64,000 bases of DNA, taken from NCBI GenBank assembly GCA_965230755.1, contig CBDDLT010000023.1:310001-374000 (forward strand). Direction: 5' to 3'. Below are positions 36,826 through 45,600 of the stretch, piece by piece; within the stretch, counting starts at the first letter, position 1, and the number at the start of each line of letters is the position of its first letter. The stretch is from DATFJT01 sp965230755 (GTDB taxonomy: Bacteria > Bacteroidota > Bacteroidia > Chitinophagales > Saprospiraceae). The position numbers and the translations under genes are program-made. A model generated the notes under the pieces. It worked only from the letters and a program-made list of their open reading frames with translations, made no database searches and was not told the DNA's origin.

Positions 36826-36947
36826 TTAAAAACTACTCCAAAGGGAAAAATTGATAACTCAAGAGGAAGCATGGCCAATCTTTCATGCTTAAGAGGATCT
36901 CATATTTGTGTCGTAATTCAATTTATCAATCTTAAAATATAAAGAAG

Positions 36948-37310
36948 ATGTACAAAAAAATTATGACGCTTATTTTCGCATTAGTTGTACTTGCCAATCT
37001 TGGATTTTCTCAAGACATGGTAAAAAATATTACGCTTGAACAGACGAAAGGAGAGTTCTCCGTTCAGGAATTAACCCTATCACCTGGTACGTATCAATTT
37101 GAAATAGTAAATAATAATGTAGGTAGTGATGTTGGGTTTGTATTGGCTCCAAAATCAAATCCGGACCAGCATATCGAAGAAGCTTACGTCACGGAATTAG
37201 TAAAGAATAACACGGCTCAAAAATCAAAGACCGTTAATCTGAGTCCTGGAGAATATATTTACTTCTGCCCCTTAAACAAGACCCCACAATACAGTTTAAT
37301 TGTCGAGTAA
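36948..37310 (+). CDS. Exported cupredoxin-like protein
   Basis: A 120-residue protein with signal peptide (LIFALVVLANLGFSQ) and a single beta-sandwich like small cupredoxins (LSPGTYQFEIVNNNVGSDVGFVL; LSPGEYIYFCPLN). The region around YFCPLNKTPQYSLIVE resembles a type 1 copper loop but lacks a clear C-x-x-x-x-H-x-x-x-M ligand set, so copper binding is doubtful. A strong terminator follows. Confidence 0.8.
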   Translation: MYKKIMTLIFALVVLANLGFSQDMVKNITLEQTKGEFSVQELTLSPGTYQFEIVNNNVGSDVGFVLAPKSNPDQHIEEAYVTELVKNNTAQKSKTVNLSPGEYIYFCPLNKTPQYSLIVE

Positions 37311-37346
37311 GAGCAAGGTATTTTGGTTAAACTAAAAAAAGGAGAG

Positions 37347-37376
37347 GCCGTATCGACTATACGATACGGCTTTTTT
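37347..37376 (+). terminator. Intrinsic terminator after the cupredoxin-like gene
   Basis: Perfect 9-bp stem GCCGTATCG / CGATACGGC with a six-base loop, followed by TTTTTT. Confidence 0.92.
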
Positions 37377-37453
37377 ATCTGGAAAATCTAAATTGTGAAC
37401 TAACTACTGTACTAGATTAATCATCATTACCATGAAACTTACATTTGAACCGG

Positions 37454-38398
37454 TTACCTCATGGATCTAGCCAGACGAAATCCGGTTGTAGTACCTCTTG
37501 CAAATTCGGGGTTAGTTTTCCTCCAGCGCATAGTAATTTGAACACTGTAACGGTAGTGTCCTCCCCTTGAGTAGTAATTAGTATTTAAATATTCGGATTC
37601 TTGAGTATCTCTTATATAAACAAAATTGTCGCAAACTTCGGAAGAATGAAACCCTGAATTATTTAACCAACAATATTCAGAAACATTCCCAAACATATTA
37701 AATAAACCTAACACATTCGATTTTAATACATTTTTAGTTTCTCTTCTACTATGAGTTCTTTTACCGGAATTTCCAGGACCCCAACTCACCTCAAACCATT
37801 TAATTTGCTCGCTAGAAGGTAAATCTTTGCTTTTTTGTCCACCTCTTGCGGCATATTCCCATTCAGCTTCCGTAGGTAGCCGGTAACCGTTAGACTCAAC
37901 AGACCAATAAACATCTATAACACGACCTTCAACCAGTTCTCCTGTTCCTAAAGCATATAAGTCTTGTGCCAAAATTGGTTTTGAATATGTGGAGTCAAAA
38001 TAATAACAAAATTCATAACCTTCTTTCCTACTTCTCTCATTACAATAAATAATCGAAGAAAACCAATTGATGTTTTCAACCGGATGATCATTGGAATAAT
38101 CAGAGAATTCACTGGGATTATCTCCCATAATCTGTATCCACTCCTCTTGACTCACTTCATATCTACCAATGTAGTAATCACATAAAAAGATCTCAAAGAC
38201 AGTATCGATACAATTTGTACAGGGTCTACTGAATCCTCTAACCGTGTCATCTCTTCCTTTTTTCCACCCCATATCAAATTTTCCACCTTGCACATAAACC
38301 ATTTCATTATTAGAATGACATAGAAATGAATAAGTTCCGAAGCAAGAAAAAATTAATATTCCGAACCAAAAAAATGACTTGCGTAGTAAATTATCCAC
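37454..38398 (-). CDS. SUMF1 / formylglycine-generating-enzyme-like exported protein
   Basis: A 314-residue protein with an N-terminal hydrophobic segment (FFWFGILIFSCFGTYSFLC, lipoprotein or signal anchor) and a SUMF1 domain: MVYVQGGKFDMG, YYIGRYEVSQEEWIQIMGDNPS, HPVENINWFSSIIYCNERS, GYRLPTEAEWEYAARGG and TTGFRLARSM. Similar domains occur in GldJ/GldK gliding proteins, but this is shorter and stands alone next to an IS element. Catalytic cysteines of true formylglycine enzymes are not evident. Confidence 0.85.
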   Translation of the reverse strand: MDNLLRKSFFWFGILIFSCFGTYSFLCHSNNEMVYVQGGKFDMGWKKGRDDTVRGFSRPCTNCIDTVFEIFLCDYYIGRYEVSQEEWIQIMGDNPSEFSDYSNDHPVENINWFSSIIYCNERSRKEGYEFCYYFDSTYSKPILAQDLYALGTGELVEGRVIDVYWSVESNGYRLPTEAEWEYAARGGQKSKDLPSSEQIKWFEVSWGPGNSGKRTHSRRETKNVLKSNVLGLFNMFGNVSEYCWLNNSGFHSSEVCDNFVYIRDTQESEYLNTNYYSRGGHYRYSVQITMRWRKTNPEFARGTTTGFRLARSMR

Positions 38399-38422
38399 CC
38401 TTCACCATCATTATTAATTATT

Positions 38423-39832
38423 AATCACTACTGTCCGGTAAAAAATGAGCAGGAGAGTTAAGAATCTCCTGCGGATGACGAAATTTGTAGTTCCTACACT
38501 CAAATTTTAGTCAATATGAACAAAGATCTAAATTTTACCGGACAGCCGATATTTTCTCAGCTGATTAGTTTAATAAATAAATCAGAAATCTACCGACTAG
38601 CGAAGAAGTATAAGTCTGACCATTACACCAAGAAGTTTACTACCTACCATCATTTAACAACGATGTTATATTGCATTTTTCATAAATGCACTTCATTGCG
38701 TGAGGTGACAACGGGGATGCAGGCCTGTTTTCTTAAATTAAATCACCTCGGCATGAGTTACTGCCCTAGAAGGAGTACGCTTTCAGATGCCAATAGGGCT
38801 AGGAATGCACAAGTATTTGAGAAGATATATATGGATTTGTATGATCGTTTACACAAAAGTTTACCGGACAGCCGATTTAAAGAATCTTGGTTTTCTAAGC
38901 TTTATATTGCTGATTCAACTACTATAACTTTATTCAAAGAGATTTTAAAGAGTGCTGGAAATACTCCAGCTAACGGAAGACGAAAAGGAGGAATGAAGGT
39001 GCATACCCTTATTAAAGCAGATCATGATGTACCCTGTTTAATTAAGATGACTTCAGCAGCTTCTCATGATGTAACTTTTATAAAAAACATGAAACTACCA
39101 CAAGGATCAATCATAGTATTCGACAAGGGATATCTCAATTATTATCAATACGATTTATGGACTACTGAACAGGTGACATGGGTAACTAGAATGAGAAAGG
39201 ACGCCAAGTTTGAAGTAACTGATCAATTTCAATTAACTGATGAACAAAGAAAAATGGGCATTATCGCTGATGAACAAATCATATTGGGACATACCTCTCA
39301 TAATGATGTTACAAGAACTAAGGCCAGACTAATCACTTACTATGATCCTAAAAAAGATAAGATCTTCTATTTTATCACCAATAACATCGTTTTTCAAGCT
39401 CAAACAATCACGTTAATTTACAAGCACAGATGGCAAATAGAATTGTTATTTAAAAGAATAAAACAAGCTTATCCTCTACAATACTTTTTGGGAGACAATG
39501 AAAACGCCATTAAAATACAGGTGTGGTGTGTCTTGATTGCTGATCTATTGATCAAATACCTAAAATCTAAGCTGAAAAGAAAGTGGGCCTATTCTAACCT
39601 TAGTTCCATGATAAGACTTCATCTGATGTCCTATATTCACATATTCAAGTTCCTGGAAAATCCAGACAAGGCTCTAATCAATAACTTACGCAGAAAACAA
39701 AATATCCCTAATCTATTTAGTTCAGCTTAATATCAGCGGCTATCATTTTAAATCTATAATATCCACCATTGATAATCAACTAAATATCACTAATTTTAAT
39801 CCTGTCCGACATTTAACCGGACAACAGTGATT
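38423..39832 (+). mobile_element. IS4-type insertion sequence
   Basis: About 1.4 kb carrying one transposase gene. Ends are imperfect inverted repeats: AATCACTACTGTCCGGTAAA at the left and the complementary TTTAACCGGACAACAGTGATT at the right. The element lies inside a heptanucleotide AT repeat (ATTATTAATTATTAAT on the left, TTTAATTTTCCATTATCAAT on the right). A target duplication could not be defined. Confidence 0.85.
38516..39730 (+). CDS. IS4-family transposase (DUF4372 and DDE domains)
   Basis: A 404-residue transposase. N-terminal DUF4372-like segment (GQPIFSQLISLINKSEIYRL, KKYKSDHYTKKFTTYHHL), catalytic Asp in KLYIADSTTITLF, Asp in GSIIVFDKGYLNYYQYDLW, and the IS4 Y-R-E-K signature in IYKHRWQIELLFKRIKQAY. 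No frameshift is seen, so the copy may be functional. It is flanked by the inverted ends described for the element. Confidence 0.93.
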   Translation: MNKDLNFTGQPIFSQLISLINKSEIYRLAKKYKSDHYTKKFTTYHHLTTMLYCIFHKCTSLREVTTGMQACFLKLNHLGMSYCPRRSTLSDANRARNAQVFEKIYMDLYDRLHKSLPDSRFKESWFSKLYIADSTTITLFKEILKSAGNTPANGRRKGGMKVHTLIKADHDVPCLIKMTSAASHDVTFIKNMKLPQGSIIVFDKGYLNYYQYDLWTTEQVTWVTRMRKDAKFEVTDQFQLTDEQRKMGIIADEQIILGHTSHNDVTRTKARLITYYDPKKDKIFYFITNNIVFQAQTITLIYKHRWQIELLFKRIKQAYPLQYFLGDNENAIKIQVWCVLIADLLIKYLKSKLKRKWAYSNLSSMIRLHLMSYIHIFKFLENPDKALINNLRRKQNIPNLFSSA

Positions 39833-39847
39833 TTTAATTTTCCATTA

Positions 39848-40924
39848 TCAATTATCCTCTGCTTTCATTTTCTCCATATTCTCCAGCATCTGCAAAGCTT
39901 CAATGATAGGCTCCAGCTCTCCATTGACCACATTCTGTAGATTGTGATTTTTGTCATTGCCCTGGAGGCGATGATCCGTTACCCTATTTTGTGGATAATT
40001 ATAGGTTCGAACTTTATCTGAACGGTCTCCGGTTCCTACCAAGGATTTTCTCGTCGAAGAAACTTTGGACATATGATCCGCTTCTCTTTTCTCTTTGATT
40101 TTTTGAATCAATCGCTGCATCGCAATTTCTCTATTCTTGATTTGCGATCGCCCATCTTGACTCTCAGAAACCACTCCAGTGGGGATATGTGTTAGTCGAA
40201 CGGCAGACTCTGTCTTGTTAACATGCTGTCCACCAGCTCCACTAGATCTATAGGTATCAACCTTTAAGTCCGCTTTATTGATATCCACATCCTCCATTTC
40301 CATGATAGGCAATACCGCTACTGTTGCCGCTGAGGTATGCACTCTTCCCTGTGATTCTGTCTTTGGTATTCTCTGCACTCGATGAGCCCCTGATTCAAAT
40401 TTGAGTTTGCCATAAACCCCCGAACCGATAATCTCCAATTCTAATTTGTTGTACCCACCAACGGTTCCTTCGTTTACGGAAAGTACTTCGTGCTTCCATC
40501 CCTGGCTCTCTATATAGCGTTGATACATCTTATAGAGGTCTCCCGCAAATAAACTGGCCTCGTCACCACCTGTTCCGGATCTGATTTCCAGGATGGCATT
40601 TTTCGAATCTTCCTTGTCTTTTGGTATCAGGAGTATTTTGATCTTGTCATCCAGAACTACTTTTCTCTGTTCAAGGGCTTGCAGTTCCTCTTTGGCCATG
40701 GCAACAAACTCCGCATCCGTTTCACTTTTGATCAGCAACTTAGACTCATCTATTTGCTCTATGACAGACTTGTATTCATGATAGATTTCGGAGATTTCCT
40801 TGAGTTCTTTGTATTCTATGCTTAGATCTCTGTAGCGCTTTTGATCCGCGATGATATCGGGATCAGACATTTGCTCCTCAACGAGCTGGAACTTCTCTTC
40901 TAAGACACGTAATTTATCTAACAT
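39848..40924 (-). CDS. prfA: Peptide chain release factor 1
   Basis: A 358-residue class I release factor recognising UAA and UAG. GGQ motif in YRSSGAGGQHVNKTESAVRL (methylated Gln hydrolyses peptidyl-tRNA) and the tripeptide anticodon region HRVQRIPKTESQGRVHTSA with P-K-T in the P-x-T position. Full length. It stands between the IS4-type element and a sigma-factor operon. A TATCTTTG box at 40961-40954 on the minus strand may be its -7 element. Confidence 0.96.
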   Translation of the reverse strand: MLDKLRVLEEKFQLVEEQMSDPDIIADQKRYRDLSIEYKELKEISEIYHEYKSVIEQIDESKLLIKSETDAEFVAMAKEELQALEQRKVVLDDKIKILLIPKDKEDSKNAILEIRSGTGGDEASLFAGDLYKMYQRYIESQGWKHEVLSVNEGTVGGYNKLELEIIGSGVYGKLKFESGAHRVQRIPKTESQGRVHTSAATVAVLPIMEMEDVDINKADLKVDTYRSSGAGGQHVNKTESAVRLTHIPTGVVSESQDGRSQIKNREIAMQRLIQKIKEKREADHMSKVSSTRKSLVGTGDRSDKVRTYNYPQNRVTDHRLQGNDKNHNLQNVVNGELEPIIEALQMLENMEKMKAEDN

Positions 40925-40995
40925 ATGACCATCTTTCCCTTGCTAAATGGCAGCAAAGATAAAAATATAAGTATTGATTCTTAGAAGAGGGTGTG

Positions 40996-41172
40996 CTAGT
41001 GAGCTACTTTTATTTTATTCTTGATCTTGTTGATGATCAGAGGAGAAACTCGTCTTTTTTCGACTTTGTTTTTGAGAAAATCTCCGATTTGGTTTTCCTG
41101 GTTAAGGATATTGTCTAATTGGTTATTGGAGAAGTTTGGATTGTGTTCATTCGAATGTTTTAAATTTCTCAT
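40996..41172 (-). CDS. Possible small basic protein downstream of a sigma factor
   Basis: A 58-residue frame starting MRNLKHSNEHNPNFSNN and rich in Asn, Lys and Ile. It follows the ECF sigma gene on the same strand after a 97-base AT-rich gap. A longer start at 41193 exists. No homology recognised; coding status is plausible but unproven. Confidence 0.35.
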   Translation of the reverse strand: MRNLKHSNEHNPNFSNNQLDNILNQENQIGDFLKNKVEKRRVSPLIINKIKNKIKVAH

Positions 41173-41269
41173 GATTGCCCTTTTTATTAGCAAAACGTAT
41201 TAAATACAACGCAATATAATATTAAATATCAGAAAAATTAAAAAAACTTTAATCCGGAGGCAGCGTTTT

Positions 41270-41848
41270 TCAATTTCGCTTATCCTCGAAGCCCAAGCTC
41301 TTCGCGTAGTTCTTCAATTTTTCCTTTAATTCATTTCTTGCTCTAAATAATCTGGAACGAACTGTTCCAATTGGGATCTCCAAAATCTCAGAAATCTCCT
41401 CATATTTAAAACTCTGCAAATCTCTCAACACTATAACTGTGCGGTAATCTACTGGCAAACTATTTAGAGCCAGAGATACCTCATCGCCTAACATATTCTG
41501 AAATATATCATCCCTCAGATCCAGATAAGTAGATTCACTGAGAGATGTATCTTCCGCTTGATAACTAATCGCTTCGTCGAAACCCACCTCATTCGGTGAT
41601 CTTTCTTTTTTGCGATAGACATTGATAAACTCATTCTTCAGAATTCTAAACAACCAGGCCTTAGCATTAGTTCCCTGCTGATAGCCTGAAATAAATTTAT
41701 AGGACTTAAAATAGGTCTCCTGAACAAGATCTTCCGAGAGGAATTCATCAAGGGTAAGGTGGTAGGCAAAGTTGTATAAATCGTCAATCAGGGGCAGAAA
41801 CTCCTTTTCGAATATCGTATCCTTTTCCGCTTGTGTTAATTCTGCCAT
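41270..41848 (-). CDS. ECF-type RNA polymerase sigma factor
   Basis: A 192-residue group IV sigma factor. Region 2: YNFAYHLTLDEFLSEDLVQE, TNAKAWLFRILKNEFINVYRKKE; region 4: LPVDYRTVIVLRDLQSFKYEEIS, EILEIPIGTVRSRLFRARNEL. It resembles the factor at 19300-19827 in length and motif spacing. No clear anti-sigma gene adjoins, though a small frame lies downstream. Confidence 0.92.
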   Translation of the reverse strand: MAELTQAEKDTIFEKEFLPLIDDLYNFAYHLTLDEFLSEDLVQETYFKSYKFISGYQQGTNAKAWLFRILKNEFINVYRKKERSPNEVGFDEAISYQAEDTSLSESTYLDLRDDIFQNMLGDEVSLALNSLPVDYRTVIVLRDLQSFKYEEISEILEIPIGTVRSRLFRARNELKEKLKNYAKSLGFEDKRN

Positions 41849-41943
41849 TTTTCTGTTGTTGACGTTTTACCCCAAATTATACTGTAGTATAAGCATTGTT
41901 GTCAAAAGCTACAGTAAGAATTGGGTTTAAAAGTATATAAAAA

Positions 41944-42108
41944 TGAAGTGATTTAAAAACTATGTTGATCTTCGAGAATAAAGGCTTGATTGTCAGAACG
42001 AAGCTCTTTTTGAGTTTCATCCCCATAGGGATGGGACGAAAAAAAGCTAAAGTCAATGGCAATCAATGCTTTGTTCGTAGACATTAAGATAGTTTTTAAA
42101 TCACTTCA
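41944..42108. repeat. 165-base near-palindromic element (MITE-like)
   Basis: Outer arms of 20 bases (41944-41963 TGAAGTGATTTAAAAACTAT and its exact complement at 42089-42108) enclose further imperfect complementarity all the way to a central CATCCC-CATA-GGGATG hairpin. The symmetry axis of the arms and of the centre coincide at about 42026. It ends three bases from the rnhB stop. No reading frame is supported inside. Interpreted as a miniature inverted-repeat element or a foldback RNA. Confidence 0.75.
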
Positions 42109-42111
42109 ACC

Positions 42112-42735
42112 TCAAAATAGACCCTTCCCTCTTTTTAATCCCTTTTTTTTCGACAGAGTCTGGCAAGGTTTATACGATCTGCGATGATGCACCGTTAATC
42201 CATGCTTCTGCATTGCCTCTACATGAAGGCGAGTGGGATATGCTTTGTTTTGAACCCATCCATATTCAGGGTATAAGGAATGCAAGCCCTTCATATAATC
42301 ATCGCGATAGGTTTTAGCTAGAATTGATGCGGCAGCAATGGACAAATACTTGGAATCTCCCTTGACCACGGTCTCATGCATCACGAAAGGATAGGCCTTA
42401 AACCTGTTTCCGTCTACGATCAAAAAAGAGGGTCGTTCGGACAAAAAATCCACACTTCGATGCATGGCCAATATAGAAGCTTGTAAAATATTTACTTCAT
42501 CGATCTCTTGCTGGTCAACAAAACTAACACACCATGAAATGGCCTTATTCTGGATCTCATCTCTCAGTGACAGGCGCTGTCTTTCATTCAACTGCTTACT
42601 ATCATTTAAGCCCTTAATTCTACATCGATATGGAAGTATCACCGCGGCGGCAACGACTGGTCCTGCCAAACATCCCCTTCCGGCCTCATCCAAACCAGCA
42701 ACCAGTCCCTCTCTGTTCCAACGGTGTTGTTTCAT
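42112..42735 (-). CDS. rnhB: Ribonuclease HII
   Basis: A 207-residue enzyme that removes single ribonucleotides and RNA primers from DNA. Active-site GLDEAGRGCLAGPVVAAAVI with the Asp-Glu pair, LNDSKQLNERQR and VVKGDSKYLSIAAASILAKTYRD are intact. Start at the ATG giving MKQHRWNREGLVAGLDEAGR. The 165-base palindrome immediately follows its stop. Confidence 0.95.
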   Translation of the reverse strand: MKQHRWNREGLVAGLDEAGRGCLAGPVVAAAVILPYRCRIKGLNDSKQLNERQRLSLRDEIQNKAISWCVSFVDQQEIDEVNILQASILAMHRSVDFLSERPSFLIVDGNRFKAYPFVMHETVVKGDSKYLSIAAASILAKTYRDDYMKGLHSLYPEYGWVQNKAYPTRLHVEAMQKHGLTVHHRRSYKPCQTLSKKKGLKRGKGLF

Positions 42736-42880
42736 ACAACAAATTTAACTTAAAAATAATTTGCCCTAACGACGAAGAGTTTCCAATTCTCATCTACAAG
42801 AACTCATCCCTCCTAATCACTAATCCCCAACAATCCAAAGACTCATTATCAATTATTCATTTTTAATTTTTAATTATTCA

Positions 42881-42888
42881 TACTTTTG
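42881..42888 (+). promoter_or_regulatory. Probable -7 element of the aldehyde dehydrogenase gene
   Basis: TACTTTTG matches the Bacteroidota TAnnTTTG box 18 bases before the start codon. A clear TTTG upstream element is not present because the flank is a 7-base AT repeat tract (42843-42880). Confidence 0.45.
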
Positions 42889-42906
42889 TGAAAATTTTTA
42901 AAAGCT

Positions 42907-44433
42907 ATGAATTTGAACTTCATCAATCAACTCAATCTTACGGATAAAAATGCAGGAACCTGGATAGGAGGACAATCCATCGATTCTAACGAATGGATAG
43001 AATCTTATAGTCCTGTCAATGGAAATTTAATCGGAGCTGTAAGTACTACGTCAAACGATCAATACGAGCAAGCCATCGATGCAGCTCAGGAGGCCTTCAA
43101 AACATGGAGAATGATGCCGGCTCCTGTCAGAGGAGAGATTGTTAGGCAATACGGTCAAAAACTGAGGGAGTATAAAGATGCCCTTGGAAGATTGGTTTCC
43201 TACGAGATGGGAAAAAGCCTTCAAGAGGGTTTTGGTGAAGTACAAGAAATGATCGACATCTGCGATTTTGCTGTTGGTTTGTCCCGACAATTATACGGAT
43301 TGACCATGCACTCAGAAAGACCAAACCACAGAATGTATGAACAATGGCACCCACTTGGTATTGTAGGGATCATCAGCGCTTTTAATTTCCCGGTAGCCGT
43401 ATGGTCTTGGAATTCGATGATCGCTTTGGTTTGTGGAAACGCATGTATCTGGAAGCCCAGTGAAAAAGCACCGCTTTGTGGGGTGGCTTGTCAAAAACTA
43501 TTAGTTGAAGTTCTTAGAGAAAATGGCGCTCCGGAAGCCATCAGTTGCCTGGTAAACGGAGACTATAAAGTAGGTGAATTCATGACTGCTGATAAAAGAG
43601 TCCCTTTGGTCTCTGCTACTGGTAGTACTAGAATGGGTAAGATTGTCGCAGCAAAAGTTGCTGAAAGACTAGGTAGAACAATTCTAGAATTAGGAGGAAA
43701 CAACTCCATTATCGTGACACCTACCGCTGACCTTAAAGTCGTATTAGCCGGTGCCGTATTTGGTGCGGTTGGGACATGTGGTCAGCGTTGCACTTCGACG
43801 AGAAGATTAATCGTTCACAGCAGCATTTATGATACCGTTAGAGATCAGTTGAAAAGTGCCTATGGGCAATTGAGAATAGGAGATCCTCTGGATGAAAACA
43901 ATCACGTCGGACCACTCATCGATCAGGATAGTGTTGACAATTACTTGAGTACTTTGGCTAAAATTCAAGAGCAGGGTGGGGACATGTTGGTAGACGGTGG
44001 TGTTCTTGGCGGTGATCAGTATACCAGCGGATGTTATGTCAAGCCATGTATCGCGGAAGTAGAATCAGGTCTTGACATTGTTCAACACGAGACTTTTGCT
44101 CCGATCCTCTATTTGATTAAGTACGATAATATCGAAGAAGCAATTGCCATTCAAAATGGAGTTCCTCAAGGGCTGTCTTCAGCCATCATGACGGATAGTG
44201 TTAGAGAGGCTGAGTTGTTCTTAAGTCATTCGGGAAGTGATTGTGGTATCGCGAATGTAAATATTGGAACAAGTGGAGCGGAGATCGGCGGAGCTTTTGG
44301 AGGTGAAAAAGAGACTGGAGGTGGACGAGAAAGCGGTTCCGACTCATGGAAAGCCTATATGAGACGTCAGACCAATACCATCAACTGGGGTAAGGATGTG
44401 CCTTTGGCCCAGGGTATTAAGTTTGAGTTGTAG
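42907..44433 (+). CDS. Aldehyde dehydrogenase, ALDH7 (aminoadipic semialdehyde dehydrogenase) type
   Basis: A 508-residue NAD-dependent dehydrogenase. Catalytic Cys in GAVGTCGQRCTSTRRLIVHSS, whose GTCGQRCTSTRRL wording is characteristic of ALDH7/antiquitin and bacterial piperideine-6-carboxylate dehydrogenases; catalytic Glu in ILELGGNNSIIV; NAD segment GIISAFNFPVAVWSWN. Oxidation of aminoadipic semialdehyde in lysine degradation is the likely role. No other lysine-pathway genes are adjacent. Confidence 0.93.
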   Translation: MNLNFINQLNLTDKNAGTWIGGQSIDSNEWIESYSPVNGNLIGAVSTTSNDQYEQAIDAAQEAFKTWRMMPAPVRGEIVRQYGQKLREYKDALGRLVSYEMGKSLQEGFGEVQEMIDICDFAVGLSRQLYGLTMHSERPNHRMYEQWHPLGIVGIISAFNFPVAVWSWNSMIALVCGNACIWKPSEKAPLCGVACQKLLVEVLRENGAPEAISCLVNGDYKVGEFMTADKRVPLVSATGSTRMGKIVAAKVAERLGRTILELGGNNSIIVTPTADLKVVLAGAVFGAVGTCGQRCTSTRRLIVHSSIYDTVRDQLKSAYGQLRIGDPLDENNHVGPLIDQDSVDNYLSTLAKIQEQGGDMLVDGGVLGGDQYTSGCYVKPCIAEVESGLDIVQHETFAPILYLIKYDNIEEAIAIQNGVPQGLSSAIMTDSVREAELFLSHSGSDCGIANVNIGTSGAEIGGAFGGEKETGGGRESGSDSWKAYMRRQTNTINWGKDVPLAQGIKFEL

Positions 44434-44457
44434 GCATTATACTTTACTAATTCGACA

Positions 44458-44492
44458 TTTGAGACCAGGTTTACACCTGTCTTATAGTTTTG
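44458..44492 (+). promoter_or_regulatory. Promoter of the amidohydrolase gene with internal inverted repeat
   Basis: TTTG at 44458-44461 and TAGTTTTG at 44485-44492 fit the phylum promoter with a 23-base spacer. Between them CAGGTTTACACCTG forms an inverted repeat (CAGGT/ACCTG) placed as an operator would be. Confidence 0.45.
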
Positions 44493-44517
44493 TACTTTTA
44501 TAGAAGAATTTCCGAAA

Positions 44518-45543
44518 ATGAAATTACTTCAGCTGTTACTGTTTGCCCTACTTTTTTTCTCTTGTCAAAGCCAACAGAAAAAACACGAAAATGAACAGGC
44601 ACAAACTATAACATACGACAGCCATGTCCATATCATGAGCCCCCAATTGATCCAATATTGGAAAAGCCTAGGGATACCTTTCTCCAAATCAGAGGTCAAT
44701 TACAGTAACATAGATACCATATTGAAGAACTGTGGCGCTGAATACATCAATTTGATAGGGATGGCTTACGTTTATGGCAATCCCGAGTACTACCAAAGCG
44801 ATGAGGTTCAAGATAAAATGATGCGTGAAAACGACCACGTGCTTGAAGCGGCAAAAAAATATCCTCAAAGGGTGAAGGCCTTTTTCGCTGTAGATCCTCT
44901 TAAGGAATTCGCCATTAATGAAATGGAAAGATGCTATGGCTTAAATCCGAATACCGGATTAAAACTACATTTTAATACTTCACAGGTATACTTGACCGAG
45001 CCGGAACACAGAAATAAAGTCAAGAAAGTTCTCGCTAAATCGGCGGAATACCAAATACCCGTTTTGCTTCATTTTGACAATTGGCATCCCAAGTTTGGTC
45101 AGCGAGATATGGAAATCTTGGTAGATACTATTCTGCCCGAAATTCCTCCCGTCGAAATACAAATTGCTCATTTTGGGAGCTCAGGAGGATTCAATCAGAA
45201 GACCAAGGATATCATTGATACCTATCTTGCATTGAAGAATCAAAACCGAATACCGGCTAAGCATCGCATCTACTTTGATATATCGGCCGTTGCACTAGAC
45301 GAGGATAGCGAAGGAGTATCGAAGTTAATAAATGCAGAATTCAAAGAATTGAATCGCTATATTGATCTACTCGGCATCGAAAATATTGTGTTTGGAACGG
45401 ACTATCCCCTTTACAACGGAAAACAATATCTGAAAATATTAAGAGATCGTGTGCACTTATCTGATGTGGAGCTAAATGAAATGATGAAACGAAGACCTCC
45501 GTTATATCAAGAGGAAAACGACTTAGAACAGAAGTCGTTGTAA
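44518..45543 (+). CDS. Amidohydrolase-family lipoprotein
   Basis: A 341-residue lipoprotein (LLLFALLFFSC) with an amidohydrolase_2 TIM barrel: metal-binding YDSHVHIMSP, GLKLHFNTS, PVLLHFDNWHPKF, IQIAHFGSSGGF and the final NIVFGTDYPLY aspartate. The family covers decarboxylases and hydrolases; the substrate cannot be read. Placement outside the cytoplasm is inferred. A metallophosphoesterase gene follows closely. Confidence 0.87.
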   Translation: MKLLQLLLFALLFFSCQSQQKKHENEQAQTITYDSHVHIMSPQLIQYWKSLGIPFSKSEVNYSNIDTILKNCGAEYINLIGMAYVYGNPEYYQSDEVQDKMMRENDHVLEAAKKYPQRVKAFFAVDPLKEFAINEMERCYGLNPNTGLKLHFNTSQVYLTEPEHRNKVKKVLAKSAEYQIPVLLHFDNWHPKFGQRDMEILVDTILPEIPPVEIQIAHFGSSGGFNQKTKDIIDTYLALKNQNRIPAKHRIYFDISAVALDEDSEGVSKLINAEFKELNRYIDLLGIENIVFGTDYPLYNGKQYLKILRDRVHLSDVELNEMMKRRPPLYQEENDLEQKSL

Positions 45544-45600
45544 GCAGATACGGAGAATAAATTGGTCATGGTCAAACTTGAAAAAATTAAGACGAATCCT

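Noticed and set aside
41877..42062. Minus-strand 61-codon frame upstream of the sigma gene
   Set aside because: It lies within the 165-base palindrome and has no coding features.
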